64,000 nt of DNA from Psychrosphaera haliotis (GTDB taxonomy: Bacteria; Pseudomonadota; Gammaproteobacteria; Enterobacterales; Alteromonadaceae). The stretch spans positions 310,001-374,000 of the forward strand of contig NZ_WOCD01000005.1 in assembly GCF_009728465.1 (NCBI RefSeq). Reading direction: 5' to 3'. A model generated the notes under the pieces. That model did not search any database, was not told where the DNA came from, and saw nothing but the letters and a program-made list of their open reading frames with translations. Both the position numbers and the translations under genes were made by a program. How positions within the stretch are numbered: position 1 is the first letter of the stretch; the number at the start of each line of letters is the position of its first letter. This document shows, piece after piece, positions 19,131 to 29,990 of the stretch.

Positions 19131-20822
19131 ATGCTATCTAACAGTCTTTATGCTTTGCGCAAACGATTAGCAATACCTCAAACAAGTATACAGCTTAGTA
19201 TTCTAGGCCTGCTTGGCGGTATCGCTGCGGCATTATTGATTGTTGTTTTTCGCCTAGCAATTGAATTTATTCAAGAGACGTTTTCAGCCGGCGGCCCTTT
19301 CGATAGCATCCTAGATTATTTACTACCTACTTTACCTATTTTTGCAGCCATTTTAATTGCTATCTTCGCAGATATTACTGGCTACAAGCACTACAGACTC
19401 GGCATCCCTTTTGTTCTCCACCGAATCAAAGCTCATTATGGCAACATGCCTTTTTGGAATACAGCCAATCAATTTGTAGGTGGCATTTTAGCGCTCGCCA
19501 GTGGTTTTTCTGTTGGACGAGAAGGCCCTTCCGTTCATATTGGTGCTAGTGGTGCTAGTTATTTTGGAAGATGGCTTCGGCTTCCACATAACGCAGTTCG
19601 TACATTAACAGCCTGTGGTATAGCTGCCGGTATTTCAGCGTCGTTTAACACCCCTCTAGCTGCGGTTATTTTTGTTATGGAAGTAGTATTGCGGGAATAT
19701 AAAATACACATTTTTATTCCAGTGATGTTGGCTTCCTCAGCAGGTTCTATAATCACCCAAGCTGTTTTTGGCCAGCACATTGAATTTGCGCAGCTTAGTG
19801 TATTTACATTGCCAGGTAGCCACTACCCTTGGCTAATATTGCTAGGCATTATTTTAGGCGTCAGCGCATATATTTTTAATACTAACCTAATGCGTATCAT
19901 TCGAACCTTCCGATATGTGAACATGTTTCCACGTCTTTTATTAGCCGGTGTTTTAACGGCTATTGTCGGTTATTTTGTGCCTGAAGCCTTAGGTGACGGT
20001 ACAAGCGCAATAAATCAGGCAATGATCTCCCCTACAAATCTAGAATTACTTGTAATCCTGCTTATTTCAAAATTATTTTTAACGCTTGTAGCAATAGGTT
20101 TAGGTATTCCTGGCGGCATCATAGGCCCAGTTTTTGGGTTAGGTGTTTTGATTGGTTTAATTGTTGCCAACTTGGTCATGCTTATCGATCCTAGCATTCA
20201 TTTTATGGGGACCTACGCCGTATTAGGCATGTCTGGTTTAATGGCTGCAAGTTTACATGCACCGTTAGCGGCCTTAGTAGCTGTGGTTGAATTAACCAAT
20301 AATCCAGCTGCCATAACGCCCGCTATTATTGTTATTGCCAGTGCGTATATCACCAGTTCTCAAGGGTTAAAAAACCGCTCTATTTTCTTACAGCAACTTG
20401 ATTTCCAAGGCCTGATGTATCAAACACCGCCAGCAACCACCGTATTGGAAAAAATTGGTGTATTGGCAGAAATGGACACTAATTTAAAACTCATCAATTA
20501 TGTGACTGAGCAGGATGTCCGTTTCCACTTAAACGACAAGCATGAATCACAGTGGCTTATCGTTGCTATGAAACATGACCTTGGCGTTGATTACTCTTTG
20601 GCAGAATTTGATACCAGCTACTCACGTAACAACGACAAAGTTAAATACACGCCGTTACTGACAATGGATACACGTTCAACTCTAGCGCACGTTTGGGAAC
20701 TTATTAAAGATCAACGTGACGGCGCGACATTAATTACCAGCACCAGCGGAGAAAAAATTGTAGGCATCGTCACGTGGGAACAATTACGCACAATACTAAT
20801 GAATAGGAACGCCTTGTTATGA
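19131..20822 (+). CDS. clcA: CLC-family chloride channel/transporter with C-terminal CBS region
   Basis: This 563-residue polytopic membrane protein has the CLC signatures GREGPSVHIGA (about residue 129, containing the gating glutamate), FNTPLAAVIFVMEVV (about 175) and GIPGGIIGPVFGLG (about 325). The C-terminal 130 residues are cytoplasmic and end with a CBS-like segment (TLITSTSGEKIVGIVTWEQL). At the position of the internal proton glutamate of E. coli ClcA (IEEM), this protein has valine (MEVV), as in eukaryotic CLC channels. It may therefore not be a coupled H+/Cl- exchanger. The gene symbol refers to family, not proven mechanism. It overlaps hemJ by four bases. Confidence 0.9.
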   Translation: MLSNSLYALRKRLAIPQTSIQLSILGLLGGIAAALLIVVFRLAIEFIQETFSAGGPFDSILDYLLPTLPIFAAILIAIFADITGYKHYRLGIPFVLHRIKAHYGNMPFWNTANQFVGGILALASGFSVGREGPSVHIGASGASYFGRWLRLPHNAVRTLTACGIAAGISASFNTPLAAVIFVMEVVLREYKIHIFIPVMLASSAGSIITQAVFGQHIEFAQLSVFTLPGSHYPWLILLGIILGVSAYIFNTNLMRIIRTFRYVNMFPRLLLAGVLTAIVGYFVPEALGDGTSAINQAMISPTNLELLVILLISKLFLTLVAIGLGIPGGIIGPVFGLGVLIGLIVANLVMLIDPSIHFMGTYAVLGMSGLMAASLHAPLAALVAVVELTNNPAAITPAIIVIASAYITSSQGLKNRSIFLQQLDFQGLMYQTPPATTVLEKIGVLAEMDTNLKLINYVTEQDVRFHLNDKHESQWLIVAMKHDLGVDYSLAEFDTSYSRNNDKVKYTPLLTMDTRSTLAHVWELIKDQRDGATLITSTSGEKIVGIVTWEQLRTILMNRNALL

Positions 20823-21331
20823 TCATACTTTGGTATAAAGCTTTTCACGTGTTTTTTATGGTGGCTTGGTTTGCTGGTATTTTTTATTTGCCGCGTCTGT
20901 TTGTTTACCATGCGGAAAATGAAGCTGCTTCAGACCCTGAAGATAAAATCAGAAACGATTCTAAAGAACAGGCTGATATTAGTCAAAAAACGATACCAGC
21001 CGAGTCTATTTTTCACACATCTGAAACCCTAAAAGTGATGGAGCGTCGATTACTGTATTTTGTTACGCCCTTCGCCATCTTCACTTTAATATTTGGATTG
21101 TTACTCATCCATAGCTACGGCATGGACTGGTTTAGAATGAGCCATTGGTTACATGCAAAATTGTTGTTAGTGGCATTTTTATATATCTATCATGGTTATT
21201 GTTTTGTTTTACTGAAGCGTTTTAAAGATAATAAAAATGACAAGTCCGCTCGCTTTTTCCGTATTTTTAATGAAGTACCTGTATTAATTTTATTGGCAAT
21301 TATTATCTTAGCGATTGTTAAGCCTTTCTAA
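20819..21331 (+). CDS. hemJ: HemJ-type protoporphyrinogen IX oxidase (UPF0093)
   Basis: The 170-residue membrane protein has KAFHVFFMVAWFAGIFYLPRL (conserved His and Arg), KVMERRLLYFVTPF, and HAKLLLVAFLYIYHGYC, the HemJ family blocks with the haem-ligand histidines. HemJ oxidises protoporphyrinogen IX in the penultimate part of haem synthesis, and hemL lies two genes downstream. Between the first helix and the MERRL block there is an acidic polar insertion of about 30 residues (roughly 36-66) that makes it longer than the usual 140-150. ATG overlaps the clcA stop. Confidence 0.88.
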   Translation: MIILWYKAFHVFFMVAWFAGIFYLPRLFVYHAENEAASDPEDKIRNDSKEQADISQKTIPAESIFHTSETLKVMERRLLYFVTPFAIFTLIFGLLLIHSYGMDWFRMSHWLHAKLLLVAFLYIYHGYCFVLLKRFKDNKNDKSARFFRIFNEVPVLILLAIIILAIVKPF

Positions 21332-21406
21332 TTGTCGAAGTCTGGGTTGGTCTGCTAAAATTGCCTTCCAACCATGTTCCACTCTTTTAAATAGGCTACT
21401 AAGCTG

Positions 21407-22411
21407 ATGAACTTTACTGGGCAACACATACTTTCAGTTAATCAATTTAATCGTGACGATTTACAAAACATCTTTGATATTGCTAGCCGAATGGAGCCTT
21501 ACGCAAAGCGCCAGTTGAGAACCAAAGTATTGGATGGTGCAATTTTAGGAAACCTCTTTTTTGAACCGTCCACCAGAACTCGAGTGAGCTTTGGTTGCGC
21601 GTTTAACCTGCTTGGTGGCGAAGTTAGAGAAACCACTGGCATGCAAACATCAGCGTTGGCCAAAGGTGAATCACTTTACGATACAGCTCGAGTAATTAGC
21701 AGTTACAGCGACGTGATTGCCATGCGTCACCCGCAAGCCGGATCTGTAGCAGAGTTTGCCGAAGGTAGTCGAGTGCCTGTTATTAATGGCGGCGACGGCG
21801 CTAATGAACACCCAACACAAGCATTGTTAGATTTATTCACCATTCAAAAGGAGCTCGCCGCTTTTGCTCAAAAAGTGGATGGCATGCACATCGCAATGGT
21901 GGGTGATCTTAAAAATGGCAGAACCGTACATTCTTTGTCGAAGTTGCTCGCGCTATATAAAAATATGCATATTAGTTTGGTTTCTCCAAACGAGTTATCA
22001 ATGCCATCTTACGTTATTGATACGCTAGAAAATGCGGGCCATAAGGTCACAATCAGTGACAAAATGGAAAATAATATTGGTGCTGACATTGTTTACCAAA
22101 CCCGCATACAGGAAGAGCGATTTGATAGCCAAGATGAAGCCAATAAATACCGTGGTCAGTTCCGTTTAAATAGCGATATTTATACAAAATATTGTAAGTC
22201 TAATACGGTAATCATGCACCCACTGCCAAGAGACTCTCGCTCTGATGCGAATGAACTCGACAACGATTTAAACCAAAACCCAAACTTGGCTATATTTCGC
22301 CAAGCAGACAATGGCGTTCTGATTAGAATGGCATTATTTGCACTAACACTTGGAGTAGCCGACAAGGTCGATAAATTTCAGTGTGATGTTCCTTGGGTAA
22401 GCTCAAAATAA
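21407..22411 (+). CDS. pyrB: aspartate carbamoyltransferase, catalytic chain
   Basis: This is the first committed enzyme of pyrimidine synthesis (carbamoyl phosphate + aspartate). The 334-residue protein has the carbamoyl-phosphate loop FFEPSTRTRVSFG, MRHPQAGSVAEFA, GDGANEHPTQALLDLFTI and the HPLPRDSRSD region. No pyrI regulatory-chain gene follows; hemL is next, 24 bases downstream. The enzyme may therefore act without the classical regulatory subunit, unless pyrI lies elsewhere. Confidence 0.95.
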   Translation: MNFTGQHILSVNQFNRDDLQNIFDIASRMEPYAKRQLRTKVLDGAILGNLFFEPSTRTRVSFGCAFNLLGGEVRETTGMQTSALAKGESLYDTARVISSYSDVIAMRHPQAGSVAEFAEGSRVPVINGGDGANEHPTQALLDLFTIQKELAAFAQKVDGMHIAMVGDLKNGRTVHSLSKLLALYKNMHISLVSPNELSMPSYVIDTLENAGHKVTISDKMENNIGADIVYQTRIQEERFDSQDEANKYRGQFRLNSDIYTKYCKSNTVIMHPLPRDSRSDANELDNDLNQNPNLAIFRQADNGVLIRMALFALTLGVADKVDKFQCDVPWVSSK

Positions 22412-22435
22412 TTTTAAATAGGTAATAAACGTTTT

Positions 22436-23728
22436 ATGACTAAATCAGCAGATCTTTTTGCACAAGCTAAACAGCACATCCCTGGCGGTGTAAATTCTCC
22501 AGTGCGCGCGTTTAATGGCGTTGGCGGCACACCAATCTTTTTCGAAAAAGCCGATGGCGCTATTGCTTATGATGTCGATGGCAAAGCTTATATCGATTAT
22601 GTTGGCTCTTGGGGACCTATGATTTTAGGCCACAACCACCCAGCTATTAAAAATGCCGTAATTGCTGCCGTTGAAAATGGCTTAAGTTTTGGTGCCCCTA
22701 CTGAAATTGAAGTTACCATGGCGGAAAAAATCACTGAGTTTTTGCCTTCAATAGAAAAAGTTCGAATGGTGAATTCAGGTACTGAAGCAACCATGAGTGC
22801 CATTCGTTTAGCACGTGGTTACACAGGTAAAAACAAGCTTCTTAAATTTGAAGGCTGTTACCATGGTCATGCAGACTCGCTTTTAGTAAAAGCTGGTTCT
22901 GGCTTATTAACGATGGGCGTACCGAGCTCTCCAGGCATTCCTGCTGACGTTGCAGCACACACTTTAACAGCAGAGTTTAATAACTTAGATTCAGTTAGAG
23001 AAATTTGTAAGCAGCACAGCGATGACATCGCCTGTATTATTGTTGAACCTGTAGCAGGTAACATGAACTGTATTCCTCCTGTTGCTGGCTTTTTAGAAGG
23101 TCTGCGTGAGATTTGTGATGAATACAATGCGGTACTTATCTTTGATGAAGTAATGACGGGGTTCCGTGTCCATAAAGGCAGCGCACAAGGGCTGTACAAT
23201 GTAGAACCTGACTTAACAACGTTAGGTAAAGTTATTGGCGGCGGCATGCCTGTTGGTGCTTTTGGTGGCAAAAAAGAAGTGATGGCACACCTAGCGCCAG
23301 ACGGTCCTGTTTATCAAGCAGGTACTTTGTCTGGTAACCCTGTGGCTATGGCTGCTGGTCTTGCGGCACTAGCTGAACTTGAAAAAGATGGTTTTCACGA
23401 GCAGCTAACTGCACAAACTGCCTATTTATTAGAAGGTGTTGAAGCACAAGCTGCTAAGCACGGTATTCCTGTTGCAACGGCACAAGCGGGCGGCATGTTT
23501 GGTATTTTCTTCACGGAAGCATCTAAAGTAACCACGTTTGCTCAAGTTTGTGAATGTGACGGTGAGCGATTCAAACAGTTCTTCCACCTTTGTTTAGACC
23601 GTGGTGTTTACTTAGCACCTTCAGCGTTTGAAGCTGGATTTGTATCTATTAAGCACGACCGTCCAATGCTAGACAAGACCATTGAAGTAATTGGTGAAGC
23701 ATTTGCGGAATTAGCAAAAGCGAATTAA
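22436..23728 (+). CDS. hemL: glutamate-1-semialdehyde 2,1-aminomutase
   Basis: HemL makes 5-aminolevulinate from glutamate semialdehyde in the C5 haem pathway. The 430-residue PLP enzyme begins [20 protein letters not shown] and has [20 protein letters not shown], the PLP-aspartate block [11 protein letters not shown] and the Schiff-base lysine in [18 protein letters not shown]. It has the standard family length and is followed by a strong terminator. Confidence 0.98.
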   Translation: MTKSADLFAQAKQHIPGGVNSPVRAFNGVGGTPIFFEKADGAIAYDVDGKAYIDYVGSWGPMILGHNHPAIKNAVIAAVENGLSFGAPTEIEVTMAEKITEFLPSIEKVRMVNSGTEATMSAIRLARGYTGKNKLLKFEGCYHGHADSLLVKAGSGLLTMGVPSSPGIPADVAAHTLTAEFNNLDSVREICKQHSDDIACIIVEPVAGNMNCIPPVAGFLEGLREICDEYNAVLIFDEVMTGFRVHKGSAQGLYNVEPDLTTLGKVIGGGMPVGAFGGKKEVMAHLAPDGPVYQAGTLSGNPVAMAAGLAALAELEKDGFHEQLTAQTAYLLEGVEAQAAKHGIPVATAQAGGMFGIFFTEASKVTTFAQVCECDGERFKQFFHLCLDRGVYLAPSAFEAGFVSIKHDRPMLDKTIEVIGEAFAELAKAN

Positions 23729-23820
23729 TTATTGGCGACTGCTAACGTCAGGAATATAGGCCCGGGTTAAAAGCTGCGTTTAAAAGTCGCGATTGACCAA
23801 AAGTGTTTTAACAGTTGTTT

Positions 23821-23847
23821 AAAAGCCACCAAGCGTGGCTTTTTTTG
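23821..23847 (+). terminator. hemL terminator
   Basis: AAAAGCCAC (23821-23829) pairs with GTGGCTTTT around the loop CAAGC and runs into seven T. It lies about 95 bases past the hemL stop, between the convergent hemL and mrcB. The A-rich left arm means it could also work for mrcB on the minus strand. Confidence 0.85.
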
Positions 23848-23921
23848 TGCCTGTTCATTGACCTTTCGCATTGGAATTCTGACTATTTGTTTAGAAACTT
23901 TAAGGTTTAGGTTTTCAGCGT

Positions 23922-26186
23922 TTAAAGCCAATCAAAAAGTGATGGGCAGTCTTTAATTTTTGTAATTTTATCTACCCGAACTGGCAAACTGACATTCTCA
24001 CCGCATTCATCAGACAATACTTGTCCTGTCTCTTTCTCAATAAATCTAAATTCCACATTATTTGGTTTTGGCTTGTTCACCGACTCTGCTTTTCGAGCAC
24101 TTTGCAATTGACTAAATATAAACAAAGCGCCTTGACTGCCTGTAAGGTTTATAGGTGAGTTGTCATCTTTGCCGACCCAAACACTAGTTACCTTATTCTG
24201 ATCAAAACCTACAAACCAGCTGTCTCGTAAATCGTCAGTGGTGCCTGTTTTGCCACCAAACTGGATGCCTTTATGCTCAGTTGCTAGCCTTTTTGCAGTG
24301 CCTATTTTAGTCACTTGAGTGAGCGCATAGGCCAATTCATAACTTGTGGCGTAATCAAATATGATTTGGCTATCTTCATTTTGAGTAAGTAACCGAATGC
24401 CATTGTTGTCGGTTACATGGGTAATGGCCCTAACAGGGAACTTTTGCCCAAAATTAGCAATGGGCTGAAAGGTTTCGGCAACTTGTAAAGGCGACATAGG
24501 TAAAGCACCAAGCAGTAACGATGGATATTTATTTATTTGTTGTTCAACACCCATCTTTCTAAGTGTCGATATAACCGAGTTTAAGCCTACGTCCATACCC
24601 AAATGAACCGTAGGTAGGTTTAACGATTGACTCAAAGCATCAAATAACAAGACTTCGCCGCGCAATTTTTTATCGTAATTAGTGGGCTCCCAAAGCTTTC
24701 CTTGGTTACTTTTCATTGATATTTTTTTATCTGGCAAAAGACTTCCCAAATGATAGTCAGGTTCATTTAGTGCCGTAAGGTATACCGCAGGCTTAACTAA
24801 CGAGCCTATGTTTCTTTGTGTATCTAAAGCTCGATTAAATCCACCAGAGGCATTGTTTTTATCGCCAATCAAGGCTGAAATAGTGCCATTTTCTAGACTA
24901 AGAGAAACGACTGCCCCATTTAAGTCTTTTTGTTTATAACCAGATTCTAACTTACCTATACTCTTTGAAAACAATGATTCGTAACGAGACTGCAATAACG
25001 GGTCTAATCCAGTAAAAACCATCAAGCCACTGTTAAGAGGCGCAACCACGTCTAGTTGTTTCAGCTCCCTGTCTACTTGCTGCAAATAGGATGGAAAACG
25101 AGCCCGATGTTTTGCTTTGTTAACCGATAGCTTAATCGGCTGATCTACATACTGCTGATAGTCATCACGGCTAATCACATTAGAAGAAACCATAAGCTGC
25201 AAAACCAGATCACGACGCTCTTGAACACGCTCAGGATGGCGAATCGGGTTGTAGTAGGAGGGCCCTTTTACAATTGCCACCAGCATAGAAAACTGACCAG
25301 GTGTCAGATCAGCTAACCGCTGGTTAAAATAAAATTTACTCGCGAGCGCAAAACCATGCACACCACGACTGGCATTCTGACCTAAATATATCTCATTAAA
25401 ATACGCTTCTAATATGGCATCTTTGCTATATCGGTAGTCCAATATGAGTGCAATGATGGCTTCTTTAAATTTTCTAAAATAGGACTTGCGGTTGTCATTG
25501 AGCAACAAGTTTTTTGCTAACTGCTGGGTAATAGTACTGCCGCCTTGAACCTTTCGGCCAGCAGCAATATTAGCAAATAAGGCTCTTACAATAGCTAACG
25601 GTGCAACACCGTGATGATGATAAAAATTCTTGTCTTCAACCACTAACAAAGCGTCAATCATCCACTCAGGAATGGTTGATAAATCCAGTATCTCTCTATC
25701 TTCTTTACTTTCGGTTGCTTGTCTAGATATTAACAAAGGTTCAACATAAGCAAGTGATTCCGCTTGCCATTGTTGCTCCACTAATATTTGTAATGCGGCA
25801 ATTCGATTATTGTTAAAACCAATACGCAACTTTTGAGGAGAAACCAAGCCATCAAAACCAATGTAACTTCGACGATACACCTCAACAAAAGACTGGTTGA
25901 TACTGTACTGACCTGGCTCTGAAACAACAGATGTAGATTTGTATCCTAGTAACTTAAGCTCATCCACTAGCTCTTGTTTAGGTAAAAATTTATGGTTATA
26001 CAAAGACAACGGTCTAGCGAATACCTGAACCGGGGTGTCCCACTTTTGGCCTGACATGCGTTTTTGTACCCAGGCATCCATATACAAAGTGTAAAATGCC
26101 AAACACACAAGAATAAAGATAACTACCTTTAGTGCTCGGTAACTACCTGATTTTAAAACCTGATTTGGGTCGACATCATTGCTCAT
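23922..26186 (-). CDS. mrcB: penicillin-binding protein 1B (bifunctional murein synthase)
   Basis: The 754-residue class A PBP has a short cytoplasmic tail, a membrane helix (residues 19-37) and a UB2H-like region before the glycosyltransferase (about 60-140). The glycosyltransferase shows VVEDKNFYHHHGV and QGGSTITQQLAKNLLL. The transpeptidase has SLVK in NIGSLVKPAVYL, SLN in SQSLNLPTVHLG and KTG in GGKTGTTDDLRDSWFVG. Domain order and the partner position after hrpB identify it as PBP1B rather than PBP1A, which lies at 14988. It normally needs the lipoprotein LpoB, not seen here. Confidence 0.96.
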   Translation of the reverse strand: MSNDVDPNQVLKSGSYRALKVVIFILVCLAFYTLYMDAWVQKRMSGQKWDTPVQVFARPLSLYNHKFLPKQELVDELKLLGYKSTSVVSEPGQYSINQSFVEVYRRSYIGFDGLVSPQKLRIGFNNNRIAALQILVEQQWQAESLAYVEPLLISRQATESKEDREILDLSTIPEWMIDALLVVEDKNFYHHHGVAPLAIVRALFANIAAGRKVQGGSTITQQLAKNLLLNDNRKSYFRKFKEAIIALILDYRYSKDAILEAYFNEIYLGQNASRGVHGFALASKFYFNQRLADLTPGQFSMLVAIVKGPSYYNPIRHPERVQERRDLVLQLMVSSNVISRDDYQQYVDQPIKLSVNKAKHRARFPSYLQQVDRELKQLDVVAPLNSGLMVFTGLDPLLQSRYESLFSKSIGKLESGYKQKDLNGAVVSLSLENGTISALIGDKNNASGGFNRALDTQRNIGSLVKPAVYLTALNEPDYHLGSLLPDKKISMKSNQGKLWEPTNYDKKLRGEVLLFDALSQSLNLPTVHLGMDVGLNSVISTLRKMGVEQQINKYPSLLLGALPMSPLQVAETFQPIANFGQKFPVRAITHVTDNNGIRLLTQNEDSQIIFDYATSYELAYALTQVTKIGTAKRLATEHKGIQFGGKTGTTDDLRDSWFVGFDQNKVTSVWVGKDDNSPINLTGSQGALFIFSQLQSARKAESVNKPKPNNVEFRFIEKETGQVLSDECGENVSLPVRVDKITKIKDCPSLFDWL

Positions 26187-26259
26187 AAGGTTATATTTAT
26201 TCTAATAATTATTGTTTTAACGCGTATCTCACCTTACCTTTTCCAAAGGCGTAAATAAA

Positions 26260-28840
26260 CTATTTGGAAGGCATTTTTTTCTTAAGCGAATGTCCCGCCA
26301 ACTCCGTTTGTGGAGAATCCGGCCATCTGTGTTTTGGGTAGCGACCTTTCATTTCTTTTTTCACCTCAACGTAAGCGTTATTCCAAAAGTGAGCCAAGTC
26401 TTGAGTCAACTGAATCGGTCTTTGCGCAGGTGACAGCAACTCAATTAGAAGCGCTACTTTTCCCTGAAAAATAGCTGGTGACGCGGGTTCACCAAACATC
26501 TCTTGTAATCGAACTGATATTTTTGGTGGTGTATTGCTGTAGTCAATTTTGCAACGAGTCCCTGCTGGCGTTTCATAATGCGACGGAAACCAAGTTTTTA
26601 ACTGCTGTTGTTGTTCCCACGTTAGTAGGCTATTTAGCATAGTTATCACATCTAGTTTTTGCAGTTGCGGTAAACTTCTTACATTATCTAAAAAAGGACT
26701 TAGCCATTTTTCGGTATTATCCATTAACCACTCAACCGAACATTCTGGCCAAGATTGAGCTTTACTTGATGTTTCAGATTCGGTGCCTTTTACCGAATTT
26801 GTAATGTAGGCTAACTTTGTCAGCCACACCTGTATTTTTTTCTCATTGGCCCCAAAGCTTTTAAGACCCGTTTGCGAAACATAATCAAGCCATACTTTTT
26901 GCCATTGTTGTTCGCTAAAGTTCACTTTAATCGGCTTTTGCTCTAGCACTAATTCACCAATTTTTGTTTCCACAAAAGCAACAGGCGACTGTTTTTGTGA
27001 AGACCATGTCACGCTTTCTTTGGTCACAACTAAATCTGATAAATACTCATCAACTTGGCTTTCAGACAGTTCAGCGTAGTGCCTAATGTAATGACCATAT
27101 TTACTGGCACTAAAATCCAAAACCACGATAAAGTCACTATTGCTTGGTACGCTACTATGATGAAATTCAACGGCTCCACCATTACTCATTTTCCAACGCT
27201 TACTTGTTTTTTTAGCAATTCGATCTGGGAAGGCATGCGCCAGCAACACGCCAAATACATCAGCATCCACTGTATTACCTTTTGACGGTTTCGATAGAAA
27301 GCTTGGTAGCAATTTTTCTGTATTGTTTTGCAACCCTAGTCGGCATTTTGTCTGGTTTAGCCGGATTAACACTAAGCATGTCACTTATGTTTTCAGGAAT
27401 TCGGATCTGTGAGTCATTTAACCCAACATCTAGCCATGCTGATAAATAGCAGCCTGTTTGTATGAATACCGGCCCCATTTGTTTTGCATAACTCAGTAAA
27501 CGCGTGAGCCTTATGTCACTGCCAAATGATTGATATTGAGTGGACAGCGTTGTAGTTATTAACTTTGACTGAGCGTTTTCAGTCGATGCCTCATGACCTA
27601 ACTTTTTAACTTCTGTTTGACTGCGTTCTAAATATTGTAGTGCAACGAGCTTTTTCTCTGCGGCTTTTAGTGCACTTATTTCTGGTTTAGATGCCCAAAA
27701 CAAATCATCAAATTGACTTCCCCACAGGGTGATCTCTAGCAGCAGCTGCGATAAGTCACTTCGTTCAATTTCAGCAACATCAAAGGTTGGTTTACGGCCC
27801 CAGTGTTCTTCACTGCCTAAACGATAACAAACGCCTGGCCTTAGTCTCCCTGCTCGACCGGCTCTTTGTGCCGCAGAAGATTTAGATATTGCTTGGCTAA
27901 TTAAAGTGTCTGCATTAATTCTAGGTTGGTAAACATTCACTTTCTCTTGGCCACTATCAATAACAACATCAATGCCGTCGATAGTTAAACTGGTTTGCGC
28001 GATATTGGTGGCCAATACAATCTTTCGTTTACCTTTAGGCGCAGGTTCAATTGCCTTCACTTGCTGGTCAATCGACAAGCCTCCAAACAGTGAATGAACT
28101 TCAGTGTTATTGGGTAAATGACTCGCTATATAACTTGATACTCTTTTGATGTCGGCCATTCCAGGTAGGAATACCAGAATAGAGCTGTGGGTTTCTGCTA
28201 ACGCTGTTTTTATTGCCGATACTATGTTGTCAGCAGTAGGTATAAGTTCGCTTGGTACGTATCTGTACTCAATTGGAAACTGTCGTCCAGCGGCACTTAT
28301 AACTGATGCATCTAATTGCTCAGATATGTTTTTAATGTCGATAGTGGCCGACATAATCAATAATGCTAGGTTTTCATTTAGTTGCTGGCAATCCATGCTC
28401 AAGGCCAATGCTAAATCAGAAGACAATGAACGTTCGTGAAATTCATCAAAAATCACCAGCCCAATACCGCTTAATTCTGGGTCTTGTTGGAGCATTTTAA
28501 CCAGCACGCCATCCGTCACTACGGTCAATACGGTTTGACTGCTAGTGTGATTTTCCCCGCGCATAGCAAGACCAATGGTTTGGCCTACTTTTTCGTTTAA
28601 TTGTTTTGCCAAATAGTGGGCTATTTGTCGAGCCGCGACTCGGCGAGGTTCTAGAATGATGATCTGATTGTTAGGAGAAAATTGACCAGAAAGATTTTCG
28701 CCTTCTTTTACCAATAACAATGGGAGTCGTGTTGATTTACCTGCACCAGGCTCCGCTTGCAATACTAAACGGGTTTGCTGTTTTAATAGCGAACATAATT
28801 CTGGAAAAATTTGATCAACAGGTAAAGATTGAAGACTCAT
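26260..28840 (-). pseudogene. hrpB: ATP-dependent RNA helicase HrpB, frameshifted
   Basis: The N-terminal 521 residues (28840 to 27275) carry the DEAH-type helicase core: Walker A EPGAGKSTRLPLLL, DEFHERSLSSD, the SAT motif, and QRAGRAGRLRPG, followed by the HA2 region. The rest of the protein, including AHAFPDRIAKK and the HrpB C-terminal domain ending near 26260, continues in another frame that overlaps the first at 27275-27384. The switch is equal to one extra base, somewhere around 27275-27320. Candidates are the four-T run at 27281-27284 or the five-T run near 27310 (plus strand). The corrected protein would be about 860 residues, a plausible HrpB length. If real, the helicase core could still be made without its tail. 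hrpB followed by mrcB is the usual order. Confidence 0.88.
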
Positions 28841-28920
28841 TTAATGGCTCACAACAACGTAAATTGGCGTCATTATATGCCAAGAAGTCAGTCTTCATAA
28901 GTAACATTCAATACAAATGC

Positions 28921-29979
28921 TTATTTAGACCAAACGCTCCTAGAAAACTGCGGTAACGAAATTGACGCCCATAGTTGCTTACACAAAACATCGGGTTGAG
29001 TATGATCACCACTAATCAACCACTCCACCAGCGGCGTTGGGTCGCTAGGATAATTAATAGCGTCATTGTCTGGTAATAATAACCAACGCTCCAACTCTGA
29101 CTCGTCTAACCCATTAATAACCGTAGCCAGCCCCAAGCTACGAAGGGTTTCAGCATTTGATTCTTGCTCAAACTGGCCTTGCAAAGGTTTTAATAACAGC
29201 TTTTTACCGGCGCAAAGTGCTTCACTGCTAAGTTCAAAACCCGCATTTGCGATGACGCCTTTTGATTCCTCAAGGTCTTTTAAAAAGCCAGTTCTACAAG
29301 CGCGTCTAAATAACACGTTATTTACTTTTCTTTGTGCTTTAACATCAGGGTGATACAACACAAACTCTTGATCAAGCTGGCTTTCCAATAACTCAACCAC
29401 TTCATTTATGTCCTCAAAGGGCATATAAACCAGTACATTTTCAGAGCTTGAACTGCTGCTTACTTCACGTTCAATAAAGGGCGGCATAATTGACTGGCCA
29501 TAATGGTACCAGTGCACACCAAGGGCAATGTCGCTCGGTGCAAAATTTCTAAGTATTTGTCTGTTTAACCAACCTAATCCTAAAGATGGTACTTTATCTT
29601 TTGTGAAGACCGCCTGATGGCTAATATTGATCACCTTTTTGCCCGCTTTACGTCCTGCCCACGCTGTTATAGGCTCAAAATCATTCAAGATTAAGTCGTA
29701 GCTGCTAACATCAAAATTTTGGATGTCTTTATACATCTTTAGCGGACGCGCTTTTTGAATCGTTTTTAAATAACTAATGGTGCCATGTTCAGACACAAAA
29801 CTAAGACCCTTAAAGGTTTGGTAATTTCCAAAATCTTCCATATCAAAATACTGTCCCGCAGGTCGACCTGAAAAAACGTAATCCACTTCAAGGCCTTTTT
29901 TCGCCAGCGCTTTTGCCATTACTCTAGCTCGAGTTATGTGGCCATTTCCAGTACCTTGTATTCCGTATAAGATTTTCAT
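28921..29979 (-). CDS. MJ1255-like glycosyltransferase-related protein
   Basis: The 352-residue protein has a GT-B-type N-terminus (ILYGIQGTGNGHITRARVMA) and a C-terminal nucleotide-sugar region with GVIANAGFELSSEALCAGK followed by PLQGQFEQESNAETL. This resembles the UDP-glycosyltransferase/COG1819 superfamily and proteins annotated MJ1255 family. The acceptor is unknown. AAGGTG precedes the ATG. It begins 11 bases after the PAP2 phosphatase gene, so the two form an operon and may act on the same lipid-linked or envelope substrate (inference). Confidence 0.75.
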   Translation of the reverse strand: MKILYGIQGTGNGHITRARVMAKALAKKGLEVDYVFSGRPAGQYFDMEDFGNYQTFKGLSFVSEHGTISYLKTIQKARPLKMYKDIQNFDVSSYDLILNDFEPITAWAGRKAGKKVINISHQAVFTKDKVPSLGLGWLNRQILRNFAPSDIALGVHWYHYGQSIMPPFIEREVSSSSSSENVLVYMPFEDINEVVELLESQLDQEFVLYHPDVKAQRKVNNVLFRRACRTGFLKDLEESKGVIANAGFELSSEALCAGKKLLLKPLQGQFEQESNAETLRSLGLATVINGLDESELERWLLLPDNDAINYPSDPTPLVEWLISGDHTQPDVLCKQLWASISLPQFSRSVWSK

Positions 29980-29990
29980 AAATTCACCTT

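Noticed and set aside
22867-23271. 134-codon minus-strand open frame
   Set aside because: It is antisense to the conserved core of hemL; a codon-bias shadow.
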